Shown piece after piece: positions 19,476-28,992 of a stretch of DNA of 64,000 nucleotides. The notes beneath the pieces are model-generated. The model was not told the origin of the DNA and did not search any database. It saw only the letters and a list, made by a program, of their open reading frames with translations. Origin of the DNA: Polaromonas sp. Lineage in GTDB: Bacteria; Pseudomonadota; Gammaproteobacteria; Burkholderiales; Burkholderiaceae_C. How positions within the stretch are numbered: the first letter of the stretch is position 1; each line of letters begins with the position of its first letter. The stretch lies in contig JAQGNE010000028.1 of assembly GCA_028291985.1 (NCBI GenBank), positions 1 to 64,000 on the forward strand, written 5' to 3'. The translations under genes and the position numbers were made by a program.

Positions 19476-21054
19476 TTACAACGCGTCCAGATTACCCCGC
19501 ATTTCGATGGCGCGGCTGCGCACTGCGGCCCTTTGCTCCGGGCTCATGCGCTGCAGGTTCTTCACCCTCGGGGCGGTACGCGGATTGGCTCCAAACGTGG
19601 CTTCGTGCGCGTCCAGAAAGTTCCAGTACAGCGTGGTCAGCGGACATGCGCTGGGGCCGATGCGGATTTCGGTCTCATAGCTGCAGCCAGAGCAGTAGTT
19701 GCTCATGCCTTTGACGTACCCGCCGCTGGCCACATAAGGCTTTGACGTGAAACGGCCGCCATCGGAAAACAAGGCCATGCCGGCGGTGTTGGGCAGTTCG
19801 ACCCCTTCCACCGCGTCGACATACACCGCGAGATACCAGCCGCACACCTGCTGCGGGATGATCTGCGCGGTGATGCCAAACACGCCTGTCACCATCAGCC
19901 GCTGGATGTGGTGCGAATAGCCGTTGGCCAGCGTCTGGCCGATGGCCTGTCGCATGCGGTTCATGCGGGTATTGCCCGTCCAGTACCAGGCGGGCAAATC
20001 CCGGGTGTGTCCGTAATGACTGGCGGTTTTGAGTCCGGGCATGTCGATGAAATACATGCCGCCCATGAACTCCCGCCAGCCCAGGATTTGCCTGATAAAG
20101 CCCTCAACGCTGGCCAGCTCAAGACCGCGATTCCTGTACGCGGCTTCAGCGGCGACGATGACTTCCAGTGGGCTGAGCAGCCTCAGGTTCATCGAACTGG
20201 ACAGCAGCGCATGCCAGCCAAAATCCAGAGGCGTCCACATCGCGTCCTGGTGCGCACCAAAGTCGGCAAGGCGATGCGCGATAAAGTCATCCAGTGCCAG
20301 CAGCGCCTCCGCGCGCGTGACCGGCCAGTTGAAGCGGCTCAGGTCTCCGGGGTGGTCGGCAATCGCTGTTCGACCAGTTCCATCACCTCCCGCGTGATGG
20401 CATCGTGAAAGAACACGGGCGTTTGTGGCAGATTTTTCGGCCCGGCCCGGCCAAATCCTTTGCGGTTTTCGGTATCAAAATTCCACCGGCCGCCTTCGGG
20501 TTCGTCTCCGCTCATCAGCACGCGATGCTGCCGACGCATGGTGCGGTAGAAAAACCCCATCCGCAAGACGCCAGACGCGAGCGCCTATTTTCTGAATTGA
20601 GGCAGGCCGCACAGGAAGTGCTTGTCCTCGCGCCACTCCAGTGCAGATTTAAGCCTTTTTGGCCGCGAGCCCCCGTATTTGAAGGGGATGTAGCTACTGA
20701 TTCAATAGCGTTTTCAATCTGGTCGCGTACCCGCATGTCGCCAAGCTCTGCCGCGATCACGCGCTGCGGCCTGAATTGGCTTATGGCTGCGGTCAAACCG
20801 GCGGCCAGGCTGCTGTCGTTTTCGATATGCAGCGAGCGGTAGTGCACCTGCCAGCCGCTTGTGCGCAGGGCCACGTAAAAGTGCCGCATGGCCGATAGGA
20901 AGCGCGTGCATCGAATCTTGTGCGACCAGATGTGCGTGGATTCTTCGGCGGTTTCCACCATCAGTACCACGTCCTGAGCGGCATCGAAACCCTCAAACGC
21001 CGAAGACGCGTCATCCAGCTGGTCACTCAGAACAAAAATCAGATGGCGGCGTAA
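19476..21054 (-). pseudogene. Decayed photolyase/cryptochrome-related gene (FeS-BCP class)
   Basis: Pieces of one photolyase-related protein follow each other in different frames. The N-terminal part reads HLIFVLSDQLDDASSAFEGF but has no good start codon (TTA CGC CGC CAT). The frame is lost at a dispersed repeat copy (20649-20709). The gene continues in another frame as WREDKHFLCGLPQFRK, then an in-frame TAG (20585-20587), then LRMGFFYRTMRRQ and PEGGRWNFDTENRKG. A second shift near 20352-20366 leads to DHPGDLSRFNWPVT and the C-terminal half, which keeps the iron-sulfur cysteines (CGWYLAVYVDAVEG, YCSGCSYE, CPLTTLYW). Intact relatives are (6-4) photolyases or bacterial cryptochromes with a 4Fe-4S cluster. 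Several separate lesions make a sequencing error unlikely as the only cause. Confidence 0.88.
20649..20709 (-). repeat. Dispersed 17-base-hairpin element in the photolyase pseudogene
   Basis: On the minus strand it starts GCTATTGAATCAGTAGC, continues ACATCCCCTTCAAATACGGG (CCCC/GGGG second stem) and ends GCTCGCGGCCAAAAAGG then CTTAAA. Conserved photolyase sequence before it (GDMRVRDQIEN) and after it (LEWREDKHFLC) are in different frames, so the element coincides with the frameshift. Confidence 0.75.
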
Positions 21055-21070
21055 GGTGGCACGGCCGTGA

Positions 21071-21322
21071 TTATGGCGATGTAGTGGAAGGTGCCATCAA
21101 CTCGGGCGGACAAAACAAACCGTGCATCGAAGGCGCTCTGTCAGCTGCCGCCGGGCTGCGATGTCGATACAGGCGCAGCCTTGGATTTGCTGGCGCGGCA
21201 GGCGTTAGACCGTGCTTCACCGTCTCCCAGTTTTTCGCCCAGCTTTTACGCCAGCTCATCTCGCAGCCGGACACCCTGCAAGGCTTGCTGGAAAGTGCCG
21301 ATTTGTTTCCCTCAAAGGACAT
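21071..21322 (-). pseudogene. Decayed DUF2256 zinc-ribbon gene
   Basis: The first 45 codons resemble DUF2256, a small zinc-ribbon family. Intact members read roughly C-x2-C-x-x-x-WRKKWAKNWD-x-V-x-YCS-x-x-CR. Here the order is PCRVSGCEMSWRKSWAKNWETVKH: the second cysteine of the first pair is a serine codon (TCC). After KH the frame is wrong; in a neighbouring frame the DNA reads SNACRASKSKAA, the expected second half. So there is a small deletion plus a substitution where TGC-TCT would be expected. In my memory of other genomes DUF2256 genes often lie beside this photolyase class, which fits the decayed gene just downstream. Confidence 0.62.
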
Positions 21323-21347
21323 GGGATTCCTGCTGCAGGTCGGGGTG

Positions 21348-22130
21348 TCAGCTCAGCGTGTTGTGGTAGTGATGTGTATCGGTGCGGTAGTAGCCGCGGC
21401 GCAGTTCCATCGGGGTGTCACGGTAGGTGTAGGCAATGCGCTCGACGCTCAGCAAGGGCGTTCCGGGTGCGACCTTGAGCAGCGTTTCACGGCCGCCGGT
21501 TGCGGATTCGGCGCGGATTTTTTCCTCGGCCCTGACCATGCGCATGTTGAATTCGGTTTCAAACAGCGCATACATCGGACCGTGGTAGCTGGCCAGGCGT
21601 TCGGCCGTCAGCCCCTTGAAGGGCAGGGCGGGCAGCCAGAGGTCTTCCAGAATCGTCGGCACGCCCGCAAAGCTGAGCACGCGGCGGGCCTGCAGCACCG
21701 CGTCGCCGCTTCGCAAAGCCAGCGCCCGCGCGACTTCAGCGCTGGCGCGCGTGCGTCGGCAGTCGATGATCTCGCGCTGGGCGGGCCCTTCGCTGCCCGG
21801 CATGCCGCTGTCAGGCACCAGTTTCAGGAACCGGAACTGCACATGCTGCTCAGCATGGGTGGCCACGAAAGTGCCCTTGCCCTGCCGGCGCACCACCAGG
21901 TTGCCGGTTGCCAGTTCATCAATGGCCTTGCGCACAGTACCCTGGCTCACCCGGTAGCGCGCCGCCAGGTCCATCTCGGACGGTATGGCCTCGCCGGGCT
22001 TCCATTCACCGGATTGCAGGCTCTGCAGGATCAGCCCCTTGATCTGCTGGTACAGCGGGCTGAACGCAGGCGTTGCCAGCCCTGCCGCGTCATCTGGCAG
22101 AAGTGTTGTGGAGCTTGGAATGGCAGCCAT
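21348..22130 (-). CDS. GntR-family (HutC type) transcriptional regulator
   Basis: This 260-residue regulator has an N-terminal winged helix-turn-helix (about 25-95; PGEAIPSEMDLAARYRVSQG then TVRKAIDEL) and a C-terminal UTRA ligand domain (about 110-255), so it belongs to the HutC subfamily. It is divergent from mdh and lies next to sdh and gltA, so a role in controlling TCA genes is likely, but the ligand is unknown. A 12-base palindrome TCTTATATAAGA lies 52 bases before its start codon and is a good candidate for its own operator. The start at 22130 has a weak ribosome site; no better start is visible. Confidence 0.92.
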   Translation of the reverse strand: MAAIPSSTTLLPDDAAGLATPAFSPLYQQIKGLILQSLQSGEWKPGEAIPSEMDLAARYRVSQGTVRKAIDELATGNLVVRRQGKGTFVATHAEQHVQFRFLKLVPDSGMPGSEGPAQREIIDCRRTRASAEVARALALRSGDAVLQARRVLSFAGVPTILEDLWLPALPFKGLTAERLASYHGPMYALFETEFNMRMVRAEEKIRAESATGGRETLLKVAPGTPLLSVERIAYTYRDTPMELRRGYYRTDTHHYHNTLS

Positions 22131-22181
22131 GGGGAGCGATCACGGGTAAGGATAGGCGGAATGGAATGCTGCTGGATCATA

Positions 22182-22202
22182 TCTTATATAAGACATAAGA
22201 CA
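22182..22202. promoter_or_regulatory. Candidate operator TCTTATATAAGA, gntR/mdh region
   Basis: A perfect 12-base palindrome (22182-22193) is followed by CATAAGAC, a further half-site. The 14-base form on the minus strand, GTCTTATATAAGAT, occurs again on the plus strand at 44070-44083. It lies between the divergent gntR and mdh genes, nearer gntR. Its use by the adjacent GntR protein is inferred. Confidence 0.6.
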
Positions 22203-22377
22203 AATTGACCTCAGCCGTTTTTCCGGCGTAAAATCCCGCGCTGTAGCGGGGCAGTTAGCCGGCCCGGTGAGGGTGTTCTCGCCAACTGCTTTTTTGACGC
22301 TTTTGTGCTTTTTGTCGCGCTTTGTGCAGAACGCCAGCCCCTTGCAGCCACTTTTCAAACTACCAGAAAGCTCCATC

Positions 22378-23364
22378 ATGAGTAAGACCCCCGTTCGTGT
22401 AGCAGTCACCGGCGCAGCAGGCCAGATCGGTTACGCCCTGCTGTTTCGTATCGCCTCGGGAGAAATGCTGGGCAAGGACCAGCCTGTCATCCTGCAATTG
22501 CTTGAGATTCCCGACGAAAAGGCTCAGAAAGGCCTGAAGGGCGTGATGATGGAACTGGACGACTGCGCCTTCCCGCTGCTGGCTGGCATGCAGGCGCACA
22601 GCGACCCGATGACGGCTTTCAAGGATGCGGACTACGCACTGCTGGTTGGCTCGCGCCCACGCGGTCCCGGGATGGAGCGTGCTGAGTTGCTGGCCGTCAA
22701 CGGCGCCATTTTCACGGCGCAAGGCAAGGCGCTCAATGCCGTCGCCAGCCGCAATGTCAAGGTGCTGGTGGTCGGCAACCCGGCCAACACCAATGCCTAC
22801 ATCGCCATGAAAAGCGCGCCTGACCTGCCGCGCAAGAATTTCACCGCCATGCTGCGCCTGGACCACAACCGCGCGGCCAGCCAGATCGCCGCCAAGACCG
22901 GCAAGCCAGTGGCTGACATCGAAAAACTCGCGGTTTGGGGCAACCATTCGCCCACCATGTATGCCGACTACCGCTTCGCCACCATCAAGGGCGAGAGCGT
23001 TTCCAAGATGATCAACGACCAGGAATGGAACGCCAACACCTTCCTGCCAACCGTGGGCAAGCGCGGCGCCGCCATCATCGAGGCACGCGGCCTGTCGTCG
23101 GCGGCATCCGCAGCCAATGCGGCCATCGACCACATGCGCGACTGGGCGCTGGGCACCAACGGCAAGTGGGTCACCATGGGCATACCGTCGGACGGCCAGT
23201 ACGGCATTCCCAAAGACACGATGTTCGGCTTTCCCGTGACCTGTGAAGGTGGTGAGTACAAGCTGGTCGAAGGCCTTGAGATCGACGCCTTCAGCCAGCA
23301 ATGCATCGACAAGACCCTTGCCGAACTGCAGGGTGAACAAGACGGTGTCAAACACCTGCTGTGA
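22378..23364 (+). CDS. mdh: Malate dehydrogenase
   Basis: Mdh converts malate and NAD to oxaloacetate in the TCA cycle. From the ATG at 22378 the protein has 328 residues, the length of the cytosolic-type bacterial enzyme. The NAD loop is [13 protein letters not shown], the mobile-loop arginines are in [13 protein letters not shown], and the catalytic histidine is in [14 protein letters not shown]. The longer frame upstream has no similarity. It is divergent from the GntR regulator, with a 247-base intergenic region. Confidence 0.98.
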   Translation: MSKTPVRVAVTGAAGQIGYALLFRIASGEMLGKDQPVILQLLEIPDEKAQKGLKGVMMELDDCAFPLLAGMQAHSDPMTAFKDADYALLVGSRPRGPGMERAELLAVNGAIFTAQGKALNAVASRNVKVLVVGNPANTNAYIAMKSAPDLPRKNFTAMLRLDHNRAASQIAAKTGKPVADIEKLAVWGNHSPTMYADYRFATIKGESVSKMINDQEWNANTFLPTVGKRGAAIIEARGLSSAASAANAAIDHMRDWALGTNGKWVTMGIPSDGQYGIPKDTMFGFPVTCEGGEYKLVEGLEIDAFSQQCIDKTLAELQGEQDGVKHLL

Positions 23365-23500
23365 AAGCGTTACAAGCGTCGGGCGGTCTACCGGAGCAGC
23401 TTTTGGCTGAACCGACGCCTGCCACCGGTGGGCCGTGGTTCGGCCAGGCCATAACCGCTGCCGCTAGTCGCTTGTTTGTGTTTTACTGTCCTTGCCAGCC

Positions 23501-24493
23501 ATGAACCGCCACCCACGCGACGTGCTGCTGGGCGCGCAGGCCGCTGCGGCCGTGTTGCCCGTTTGCGACCACTACAGCGGCACCGAAACCCGCATGCGAA
23601 AAAGCCTCAAGCTGCAGGCCGACATGTGCGAAGAGTTTGGTGCCTGCGTGTTCGACGTCACTCTCGACTGCGAAGACGGCGCACCGGTTGGCGGCGAACA
23701 GGACCACGCGGCGATGGTGGTGGCGCTGGCCGCGCTGGCCGGCGAAAAATCCCGGGTCGCGGTGCGCGTGCATGCGGTAGACCACCCGGCTTTCCAGTCT
23801 GACATGGCGACCATCGCCGGCCAGCTCTCCCGCCGGCTTTGCCACATCATGGTGCCCAAGGTTGACACGCTGGACGATGTATTGACAGCCGAACGCGCCT
23901 TGCTCGCCGCCTCCGCGCCAGACCTGCCGCTGCATGTGCTGATCGAATCGCCGCTAGCCGTTCGCAACGTCTTTGAAATCGCCGCGCATCCCCGGGTGCA
24001 GTCCCTCAGTTTCGGGCTGATGGACTTTGTCTCCAGCCATGGCGGCGCAATTCCGGCGGATGCCATGACCAGCACCGGCCAGTTTTCGCATCCGCTGGTG
24101 GTGCGCGCCAAGCTCGAAATTGCCTCAGCCTGCCATGCCCACGGGAAGGTCCCTTCGCACTGCGTGGTGACGGAATTCAGTGACACCGCCGCGATGGACG
24201 CGGCCGCCCGGCATGCGGCGCGCCAGCTGGGATATAGCCGTATGTGGAGCATCCACCCGGACCAGATACGGGCCATTCTGCGGGCTTTCGCGCCAGATGC
24301 GCGCGAGATTGAAAACGCTACCAAAATAATAGCTGCAGGCGCTCATGTTGCCTGGGCTCCAACCAGTTTTGATGGTCATTTGCATGACCGTGCAAGTTAT
24401 CGCTATTTTTGGCAGGTTCTGGAGCGTGCGCACCAGACCGGCCGTGAGCTTCCTCCCGAAGCGCAGGCTTATTTTTCGCCTGCGCCCCACTGA
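23501..24493 (+). CDS. HpcH/HpaI-type CoA-ester lyase (CitE/malyl-CoA lyase family)
   Basis: A 330-residue TIM-barrel protein of the citrate lyase beta / malyl-CoA lyase superfamily. The metal-binding acidic motif is VTLDCEDGAP, and LHDRASYRYFWQVLERAH is a typical C-terminal stretch of this group. It lies between mdh and an exported protein in the TCA cluster, so it may act on a malate- or citrate-derived CoA ester, but the substrate cannot be read from the sequence. I chose the ATG at 23501 over a TTG three codons earlier. Near the C-terminus the segment ATKIIAAGAHVAWAPTSFDG is encoded by a copy of the dispersed hairpin element, and the conserved frame continues after it. Confidence 0.88.
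   Translation: MNRHPRDVLLGAQAAAAVLPVCDHYSGTETRMRKSLKLQADMCEEFGACVFDVTLDCEDGAPVGGEQDHAAMVVALAALAGEKSRVAVRVHAVDHPAFQSDMATIAGQLSRRLCHIMVPKVDTLDDVLTAERALLAASAPDLPLHVLIESPLAVRNVFEIAAHPRVQSLSFGLMDFVSSHGGAIPADAMTSTGQFSHPLVVRAKLEIASACHAHGKVPSHCVVTEFSDTAAMDAAARHAARQLGYSRMWSIHPDQIRAILRAFAPDAREIENATKIIAAGAHVAWAPTSFDGHLHDRASYRYFWQVLERAHQTGRELPPEAQAYFSPAPH
24317..24375 (+). repeat. Dispersed 17-base-hairpin element inside the CoA-ester lyase gene
   Basis: It starts GCTACCAAAATAATAGC, identical over 17 bases to the copy at 34720, then GCAGGCGCTCATGTTG and CTGGGCTCC, with the tail CCAGTTTTGATGG. It is in the sense direction of the gene and is read Ala-Thr-Lys-Ile-Ile-Ala-Ala. Confidence 0.75.
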
Positions 24494-24515
24494 CCCGCCC
24501 GTCTCAAGGACTTAT

Positions 24516-25154
24516 ATGAAGCTCGTACTTGCCGCCCTTATTCTGGCTGCTCCGGTGCTGGTGGTTGCGCAAAGCGCTCCTGCCGCAAAAACTGCCGACA
24601 AGGCAACCACCAAGCCCGCTGCCAGCGCCAAGCCCATCGTGACCAAGCCGGCCGCTACCAAGCCAGCCGCAACATCGAAGGCAGCGGTTCGCCGCTCTGC
24701 GCTCAAGGCCGTGGAAGAGGTGACGCCGATTGATGACGACCTGAACTTCAAACTCAGTGCGCTTGACCTTGAAACCGCTGGACGGGTGCATGTGGGCCAG
24801 ATTCCCTGCGAGCTTGGCGCTGCCGTGACCGTCACTGCCGATGCAAAACGCCCTGGCTTTTTCACCGTGTCAACCAAGGGCAACCGCTTTCGCATGCACC
24901 CCGTCGAAAGCCGCACCGGCGCCATCCGCCTGGAAGACCCCAAGGCCGGAGCGCTGTGGCTGCAGCTTGGTAATAAGTCCATGCTGATGAGTCAGAAGAT
25001 GGGCCAGCGCCTGGCCGACGAATGCATGAGCCCGGCCCAGCTGACGATGGCCGATGAGATCAAGAAGAACCCGCCGACCAGCATTCTTGAACCCCTGCCA
25101 GTACCGCCGGTTGGCCCGGCTGTCGCCACGCCACAGTCGCTTACCCAGAACTGA
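24516..25154 (+). CDS. Exported protein of unknown function
   Basis: I do not recognise this 212-residue protein. It begins with a clear Sec signal peptide (MKLVLAALILAAPVLVVAQS), then an Ala/Lys/Thr/Pro-rich low-complexity stretch (about 20-65), and then a folded-looking domain (about 75-185) with HVGQIPCELGAAVTV, FTVSTKGNRFRM and LWLQLGNKSMLMSQKMGQR, ending in a Pro-rich tail. Two cysteines (one in IPCELG, one in DECMSP) may form a disulfide. It probably acts in the periplasm. It sits between the CoA lyase and acnB, 22 bases after the former, so it may be co-transcribed. Confidence 0.8.
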   Translation: MKLVLAALILAAPVLVVAQSAPAAKTADKATTKPAASAKPIVTKPAATKPAATSKAAVRRSALKAVEEVTPIDDDLNFKLSALDLETAGRVHVGQIPCELGAAVTVTADAKRPGFFTVSTKGNRFRMHPVESRTGAIRLEDPKAGALWLQLGNKSMLMSQKMGQRLADECMSPAQLTMADEIKKNPPTSILEPLPVPPVGPAVATPQSLTQN

Positions 25155-25213
25155 TCTTCCCCGCGCGTTCAGTCGCGCTGTTTCCGAGCCCCTAGAACAA
25201 CAGGATGAAAACC

Positions 25214-27826
25214 ATGAGTGAATTTTTGCAGAGCTATCGCCAACATGTCGCCGAGCGTGCCGCGCTGGGTATTCCGCCGCTGCCGCTGTCGGTCGGTCAA
25301 ACCGCTGATGTGGTCGAGCTGCTGAAAAACCCGCCTGCCGGCGAAGCAGCGTTTCTGGTAGACCTGATCAGCCACCGCGTGCCGGCCGGCGTTGACGATG
25401 CCGCCAAGGTCAAGGCCAGCTATCTGGCTGCCGTGGCGCACGGTACCGAAACATGCGGTCTGATCTCCCGCGAAAAGGCTACGCATCTGCTGGGCACGAT
25501 GCTGGGCGGCTACAACATCAGCCCGATGATCGAGCTGCTTGACGATGCTGAGGACAGCGTTGCCACCCAGGCTGCCAGCGGACTTAAGAACACCTTGCTG
25601 ATGTTCGACCAGTTCCATGACGTCAAGGAAAAAGCCGACAAGGGCAACAAGTACGCCAAGGCTGTGCTGCAAAGCTGGGCTGATGCCGAGTGGTTCACCA
25701 GCCGCCCGGCGGTGCCTGAAAGCATCAAGCTGACTGTTTTCAAGGTGGCCGGCGAGATCAACACCGATGACCTCTCCCCAGCGCCGGATGCATGGAGCCG
25801 CCCTGATATTCCGCTGCATGCTATTGCGATGCACAAGAACGCACGCCCCGGGGTCACGCCTGAAGAAGACGGCAAGCGCGGCCCCGTCAAATTCATCGAA
25901 GAGCTGAAGTCAAAAGGTCACCTGGTTGCGTACGTGGGCGACGTGGTGGGTACCGGTTCTTCACGCAAGTCCGCGACCAACTCGGTGCTGTGGTGGACCG
26001 GCGAAGACATTCCCTATGTACCGAACAAGCGCTTTGGTGGCGTTTGCCTGGGCGGCAAGATCGCACCGATTTTCTACAACACCATGGAAGATTCGGGTGC
26101 GTTTCCGATCGAGCTGGATGTGAGCCAGATGGCGATGGGCGATGTGATCGAACTGCGCCCCTACGAGGGCAAGGCGTTGAAGAACGGCCAGGTGATTGCC
26201 GAGTTCGAGCTCAAAAGCGATGTGCTGTTTGATGAGGTACGCGCAGGCGGCCGTATTCCGCTGATCGTCGGCCGCGGGCTGACCGCCAAGGCTCGCTGGG
26301 CACTAGGCTTGCCTGCATCCACCGAGTTCCGCCTGCCGCAGGCGCCAGTTGCCAGCGAGCGCGGCTTTACCCTGGCGCAAAAAATGGTCGGCCGCGCGGT
26401 CGGCTTGCCAGAAGGTCAGGGCGTTCGCCCCGGCACTTACTGTGAGCCCAAGATGACCTCGGTCGGTTCGCAGGACACCACCGGCACCATGACCCGCGAC
26501 GAGCTGAAAGACCTGGCCTGCCTGGGCTTCAGCTCCGATCTTGTCATGCAGTCCTTCTGCCACACCGCGGCTTACCCCAAGCCGGTCGATGTGAAGATGC
26601 ACCATGAGCTGCCCGAGTTCATGCGCACCCGCGGCGGCATCAGCCTGCGCCCGGGCGACGGCATTATCCACAGCTGGCTCAACCGCATGCTGCTGCCGGA
26701 TACGGTGGGCACCGGCGGCGACAGCCACACCCGTTTCCCGATAGGCATCAGCTTTCCGGCAGGCTCTGGCCTGGTGGCGTTTGCCGCTGCCACCGGCGTC
26801 ATGCCGCTGGACATGCCCGAGAGCGTGCTGGTGCGTTTCAAGGGCGAGATGCAGCCCGGCGTCACCCTGCGCGACCTCGTCAATGCGATTCCGCTGTATG
26901 CCATCAAGCAGGGTCTGCTGACGGTTGCCAAGCAAGGCAAGATCAATGCTTTTTCGGGCCGCATCCTTGAAATTGAAGGTTTGCCCAACCTCAAGGTCGA
27001 GCAGGCGTTTGAGTTGTCAGATGCCTCTGCCGAGCGCTCGGCAGGCGGCTGCACCGTTCACCTGAACAAAGAGCCGATCATCGAGTACATCAACAGCAAC
27101 ATCACCATGCTGAAATGGATGATTGCAGAGGGGTACGGGGATGTGCGCAGCATTAAGCGCCGCATCGAGGCGATGCAAGCCTGGCTGGCCGACCCGCAGT
27201 TGCTGAAGGCTGATGCCGATGCGGAGTACGCTGAAATCATCGAGATCGACCTGGCCGACATTCACGAGCCTATCGTGGCATGCCCCAACGACCCGGATGA
27301 CGTCAAGATGCTGAGTGAGGTCGCTGGCAGCAAGATCGACGAAGTCTTCATCGGCAGCTGCATGACCAACATCGGGCACTTCCGCGCGGCCTCAAAGCTG
27401 CTGGAGAACAAGCGCGATATACCGGTCAAGCTCTGGATGGCGCCGCCGACCAAGAGGGATGCCACGCAACTGAGCGAAGAGGGCCACTACGGCGTGCTGG
27501 GCTCTGCCGGTGCGCGCATGGAGAGGCCCGGCTGCAGCTGGTGCATGGGCAACCAGGCGCAGGTGAAGGAAGGCGCTACGGTGTTCTCGACCAGCACGCG
27601 CAATTTCCCGAACCGCCTGGGCAAAAACACCTTCGTCTACCTGGGTTCGGCCGAGCTGGCAGCCATCTGCTCCAAGCTGGGCCGCATTCCGACCAAGGCC
27701 GAGTACATGGCCGACATGGGCGTGCTGACGGCTGCCAGCGCCGAGGTGTACCAGTACCTGAACTTCGACAAGGTCAAGGATTACACCGACATGGCCGATA
27801 CGGTTGCCGACTCCGTTCCTGCCTGA
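25214..27826 (+). CDS. acnB: Aconitate hydratase B
   Basis: AcnB isomerises citrate to isocitrate through cis-aconitate and is the main vegetative aconitase in many proteobacteria. The protein has about 870 residues. The iron-sulfur ligands are in [14 protein letters not shown] and [13 protein letters not shown], and [16 protein letters not shown] is the conserved domain-3 loop. The N-terminal HEAT-like domain and swivel domain typical of AcnB come first. An AGGA eight bases upstream favours the ATG at 25214; an in-frame ATG three codons earlier (25205) is possible. It is followed by a strong terminator. Confidence 0.97.
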   Translation: MSEFLQSYRQHVAERAALGIPPLPLSVGQTADVVELLKNPPAGEAAFLVDLISHRVPAGVDDAAKVKASYLAAVAHGTETCGLISREKATHLLGTMLGGYNISPMIELLDDAEDSVATQAASGLKNTLLMFDQFHDVKEKADKGNKYAKAVLQSWADAEWFTSRPAVPESIKLTVFKVAGEINTDDLSPAPDAWSRPDIPLHAIAMHKNARPGVTPEEDGKRGPVKFIEELKSKGHLVAYVGDVVGTGSSRKSATNSVLWWTGEDIPYVPNKRFGGVCLGGKIAPIFYNTMEDSGAFPIELDVSQMAMGDVIELRPYEGKALKNGQVIAEFELKSDVLFDEVRAGGRIPLIVGRGLTAKARWALGLPASTEFRLPQAPVASERGFTLAQKMVGRAVGLPEGQGVRPGTYCEPKMTSVGSQDTTGTMTRDELKDLACLGFSSDLVMQSFCHTAAYPKPVDVKMHHELPEFMRTRGGISLRPGDGIIHSWLNRMLLPDTVGTGGDSHTRFPIGISFPAGSGLVAFAAATGVMPLDMPESVLVRFKGEMQPGVTLRDLVNAIPLYAIKQGLLTVAKQGKINAFSGRILEIEGLPNLKVEQAFELSDASAERSAGGCTVHLNKEPIIEYINSNITMLKWMIAEGYGDVRSIKRRIEAMQAWLADPQLLKADADAEYAEIIEIDLADIHEPIVACPNDPDDVKMLSEVAGSKIDEVFIGSCMTNIGHFRAASKLLENKRDIPVKLWMAPPTKRDATQLSEEGHYGVLGSAGARMERPGCSWCMGNQAQVKEGATVFSTSTRNFPNRLGKNTFVYLGSAELAAICSKLGRIPTKAEYMADMGVLTAASAEVYQYLNFDKVKDYTDMADTVADSVPA

Positions 27827-27888
27827 TGGGGAGTGACGCGTCACTTTTGTAGCGATGCGGTAGCCAGTCAACGCCTGACATCGTGAAT

Positions 27889-27918
27889 AAAAAAGCCTTC
27901 GCATGCGAAGGCTTTTTT
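27889..27918. terminator. Bidirectional intrinsic terminator after acnB
   Basis: A perfect 30-base palindrome: A6, GCCTTCGC, then ATGC within the centre, mirrored to GCGAAGGC and T6. It can stop transcription of acnB (plus) and of the convergent FMN-binding protein gene (minus). Confidence 0.93.
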
Positions 27919-28021
27919 CATGTTCCGCGTGCAGGATGCTGCACGCTCCCGGTGGCGCAGTTACGGCTGGCGTGGCCCACGCGAGAGGGGCAGTCGCCGA
28001 CGTCACACCGCCGCTGGATGC

Positions 28022-28534
28022 TCAGGACATTTTCATTTCCTTGTGCTCACCCATGTCCTTGGGCACATTGCCGGTCACGGCTGCCTTGGCCATCTTAAAC
28101 AGCTGGGTGACCTTGCTGTCCTTCACGTTCCAGAATTCGGCATGCACGATCTTTACGGCCAGCAGCGCAACATCCGGGTCGTTCACGCCGCCGGGAAACC
28201 AGGCGGTTGCCATCGGTGACCACAGCCTTTCTCGGGTGGCCCGGTCATCGCTCAGCGTAGCGTTGCCGGCAATCGATACATAGGAGTCGGCTCCAGGGTC
28301 TGCATAAGCCACATTGACATTGCCATCCTGCTGCAGCCGGCCGGCCATTTCGCTTTTTTTGGAGATGAAGAAGTAGAGCAGGGAGCCTTCATCGATCGAC
28401 TTGTTCTGCGTTGTCAGCGGATGGCCCTGCAAGGTACCGTCAGGATGCCGATGGGTCAGCATGCCAAACTTCATGTCCTTGATCAGGTTCCACAAGGTGT
28501 CGTGATCGGATGAGGTAGAGGTGGAATTGGTCAT
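28022..28534 (-). CDS. Pyridoxamine 5'-phosphate oxidase-like FMN-binding protein
   Basis: A 170-residue split-barrel flavin-binding protein of the general stress protein 26 type (pyridoxamine phosphate oxidase-like fold). Typical parts are MKFGMLTHRHPDGTLQGHP, LYFFISKKSEMAGRLQQD and NVNVAYADPGADSYVSIAG. The family binds FMN or a related flavin; the reaction is not known, and it is not the true PdxH, which is elsewhere in the window. It is convergent with acnB and shares the terminator at 27889-27918. Confidence 0.87.
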   Translation of the reverse strand: MTNSTSTSSDHDTLWNLIKDMKFGMLTHRHPDGTLQGHPLTTQNKSIDEGSLLYFFISKKSEMAGRLQQDGNVNVAYADPGADSYVSIAGNATLSDDRATRERLWSPMATAWFPGGVNDPDVALLAVKIVHAEFWNVKDSKVTQLFKMAKAAVTGNVPKDMGEHKEMKMS

Positions 28535-28992
28535 GCAGGCTCCGACGCTGGTTGATAAGCACCCATGCTAGGCCGCGGATGCAGCGCGGGCCCTCATCCT
28601 CAAGCGCGGCAAGCTGTCAGCATCAGCTGACACCTCGAATCAAAAGCAGCACTGCTGGTGCCCCATCAGTGTGAGTGACTACGCAGCGATCTGGCTCACG
28701 ATCTGCCCGCCCGGAATTCGCTTTGCGCTGCGATCCGGGGCGTATATGGCAAGGCAATATCGAACCGCAAATTGGAAATTCAAGAAAATAGTGGCTGTAT
28801 GCCAATACATACCTTGCGTGATAGCTATCAATAAAGAAGCAAAAAAACGCTTCACCAGCGCTGGCCGGACGACTTGCGCCTACAGCCCGATGTGAAGTCA
28901 ACCGCTCACATGGCTCGCCGCGCCTGCGTACCGTCAGCGATGTCGTGCCCCTGCCAGAATAGGGGTTGCTGGCTAACCTGAAGGAATCTGTC
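28535..28992. other. Non-coding stretch upstream of acnA
   Basis: These 458 bases separate the divergent FMN-binding protein gene and acnA. They hold a dispersed hairpin element (28783-28840) and the acnA ribosome site (AAGGA near 28981). A short minus-strand open frame here has no ribosome site or known similarity. The region between 28740 and 28850 is clearly AT-richer than its surroundings. No operator was recognised. Confidence 0.55.
28783..28840 (-). repeat. Dispersed 17-base-hairpin element upstream of acnA
   Basis: On the minus strand it begins GCTTCTTTATTGATAGC, continues CACGCAAGGTATGTATTGG and ends CAGCCACTATTTTCT. The outer stem is slightly imperfect (GCT/AGC), but spacing and tail fit the family. 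Confidence 0.62.

Noticed and set aside
20859-22208. A 449-codon plus-strand open frame
   Set aside because: It covers the antisense of the DUF2256 remnant and the GntR gene; no domain similarity is visible.
22360-23355. A 331-codon minus-strand open frame
   Set aside because: It is the antisense of mdh, which has clear motifs on the plus strand.
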